Origin: Dethiosulfatibacter sp.
Lineage (GTDB): Bacteria; Bacillota_A; Clostridia; Tissierellales; Dethiosulfatibacteraceae
Direction: 5' to 3'
Assembly: GCA_019084435.1 (NCBI GenBank)
Contig: JAHRFV010000322.1
Coordinates: 1-7,797, forward strand
DNA length: 7,797 bases
Shown one piece after another: positions 6,721 to 7,797 of this stretch. Under the pieces are notes generated by a model. The model did no database searches. It had not been told where the DNA came from and saw only the letters and a list, made by a program, of their open reading frames with translations. The number at the start of each line of letters is the position of its first letter. Within the stretch, counting starts at the first letter, position 1. The position numbers and the translations under genes were made by a program.

Positions 6721-7797
6721 TCAACTGACTTTTTGTATTTCTATTGGCGATTTTGGGGCTTTGGCAAGTAGCGCCATAACGGCACCAATGGAACACAGCA
6801 CTCCTGTTATTACAAAAGCCATCTGATAACTTCCGTTGGATGACTCGACTATCACAGCCGCCAAACGTGGACCTACAATTCCACCAACGCTATAAGCCAA
6901 GAAAATAAATCCGTAATTCATGCTGACATATTTGGGACCATAAAAATCTGCAGCGATAGAAGGGAATGTTCCCATTGCACCGCCAAAACAGAAGGCAACC
7001 AAAGCTACGCCAAGAGCATATAGCCAGAAAGTTCCTAATGAATTCAAGCTGAACATAGTTATAGCGCTGATAACATACATGATAAATACAACCCGCATCC
7101 TGCCTATCTTATCTGACACTGTACCCCAGAACAGTCTTCCGAATGTGTTGACAATGCCAAGAATGCCTACAACGGAGCCTGCTTCCAAGGCTGATAGGTT
7201 TGCCACTTGTTGTCCGATAGGTGAAGCATGGGCGATAATCATCAACCCAGCTACATTTGCAAAAGTGTAGGTGATCAATAAAAAGTAGTATTGAGGAGTT
7301 CTGAGCATTTCTTTAGGGGTGAAGTCATACTTGCTTGGTCCAACATGTCCTGCTTTCACCGGTGGTGGACTCCAACCTTCAGGAATATAACCATCAGGTG
7401 CGGCACGCATCAGTCTTCCACCTATAATAACTCCTACAATTGTATATATGGCCTGTATGAAAAACGTGTTCAAAGGTCCATAATTGGTAACCAAAATTGT
7501 AGCAACAGGCGCATAAAACACCGAGCCAAGACCAAATCCCGCAACAATCAATCCTGTAATCATACCCCTCTTATCAGGAAACCATTTGACACAAGTAGCA
7601 ATTGGGATACCGTAAGTGATGCCGATGCCAGCTCCGCCCAAAACACCATACCCTAAGTATAGCATAGCGAGAGAAGACGTTCTACTGGCTATCAAAAGCC
7701 CGCATGATAATACAGTCGCTCCTGCGATAACCATTTTTGTGGGTCCGTATTTGGGTAGTAATCGACCTGCGAAAATCATTAAAACAGGTATAAAAGC
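6721..7797 (-). CDS. OFA-family (oxalate/formate antiporter type) MFS transporter, 5' end outside window
   Basis: The stop is at 6721-6723 and the frame stays open through the window edge, so the gene is cut at its N terminus. The Met at 7777-7779 is internal: six more codons (AFIPVL) precede it and no ribosome binding site is visible. About 358 residues are seen, against roughly 400-430 for the family, so about the first one or two helices are missing. OFA hallmarks are GGAGIGITYGIPIATCVKWFP followed by DKRGMITGLIVAGFGLG, and the central-loop pattern APDGYIPEGWSPPP before the second six-helix half. MFS loop motifs GRLLPKYGP and GRLFWGTVSDKIGR mark the helix 2-3 and 8-9 type loops. Members exchange small carboxylates such as oxalate and formate across the cytoplasmic membrane, but many are uncharacterised; the substrate here is not assignable. 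Its terminator follows, so it is the last gene of its transcript. Confidence 0.88.
   Translation of the reverse strand, partial: AFIPVLMIFAGRLLPKYGPTKMVIAGATVLSCGLLIASRTSSLAMLYLGYGVLGGAGIGITYGIPIATCVKWFPDKRGMITGLIVAGFGLGSVFYAPVATILVTNYGPLNTFFIQAIYTIVGVIIGGRLMRAAPDGYIPEGWSPPPVKAGHVGPSKYDFTPKEMLRTPQYYFLLITYTFANVAGLMIIAHASPIGQQVANLSALEAGSVVGILGIVNTFGRLFWGTVSDKIGRMRVVFIMYVISAITMFSLNSLGTFWLYALGVALVAFCFGGAMGTFPSIAADFYGPKYVSMNYGFIFLAYSVGGIVGPRLAAVIVESSNGSYQMAFVITGVLCSIGAVMALLAKAPKSPIEIQKVS

Noticed and set aside
7291..7656. Plus-strand open frame of 121 codons
   Set aside because: It is antisense to the OFA transporter, whose family motifs span the same bases; its translation is low-complexity and unlike a real protein.

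Overview
The window is AT-rich and its compact genes carry strong AGGAGG-like ribosome binding sites, with TTG and GTG starts alongside ATG. With YfhO, a YloB/SERCA-type calcium ATPase, a DUF134 regulator, a COG1237 metallo-hydrolase and an OFA-family transporter, this suggests a low-GC Firmicute, probably an anaerobic member of the Clostridia. That placement is inferred from gene content and base composition; the window has no rRNA or other phylogenetic marker.

Layout. Bases 2-1885 (+) hold the C-terminal two thirds of a YfhO-family membrane protein whose start lies upstream of the window. It ends at a clear rho-independent terminator (1907-1938). A P-type Ca2+ ATPase follows (2013-4604, +), with its own extended -10 promoter; its start is probably TTG at 2013, well inside the longest open frame. 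It converges, with only 14 bp between stops, on a minus-strand SOUL heme-binding protein gene (4619-5128). That gene has a 15-bp perfect palindrome just downstream of its probable -10 box. Upstream of it, also on the minus strand, is a two-gene operon: a DUF134 DNA-binding protein (6085-6444, GTG start) followed 28 bp later by a COG1237 metallo-beta-lactamase-fold hydrolase (5232-6056). The window ends in the 3' part of an OFA (oxalate/formate antiporter type) major facilitator gene (6721-7797, minus, start outside the window) with a strong terminator at 6645-6678.

The genes look like independent units rather than one pathway: a cell-envelope glycosylation-type membrane protein, a calcium pump, a heme/porphyrin-binding protein, a regulator-hydrolase pair, and an anion transporter. 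The most distinctive feature is the control region of the DUF134-hydrolase pair (6508-6582). A near-consensus promoter (TTGACA, 16 bp, TATAAT) lies inside a 75-bp imperfect inverted repeat whose arms match over about 20 bp. One arm carries the -35 box and the other lies just past the expected transcription start. This looks like a two-site operator, possibly bound by the DUF134 protein itself. I found no mobile element, CRISPR array, tRNA or rRNA.
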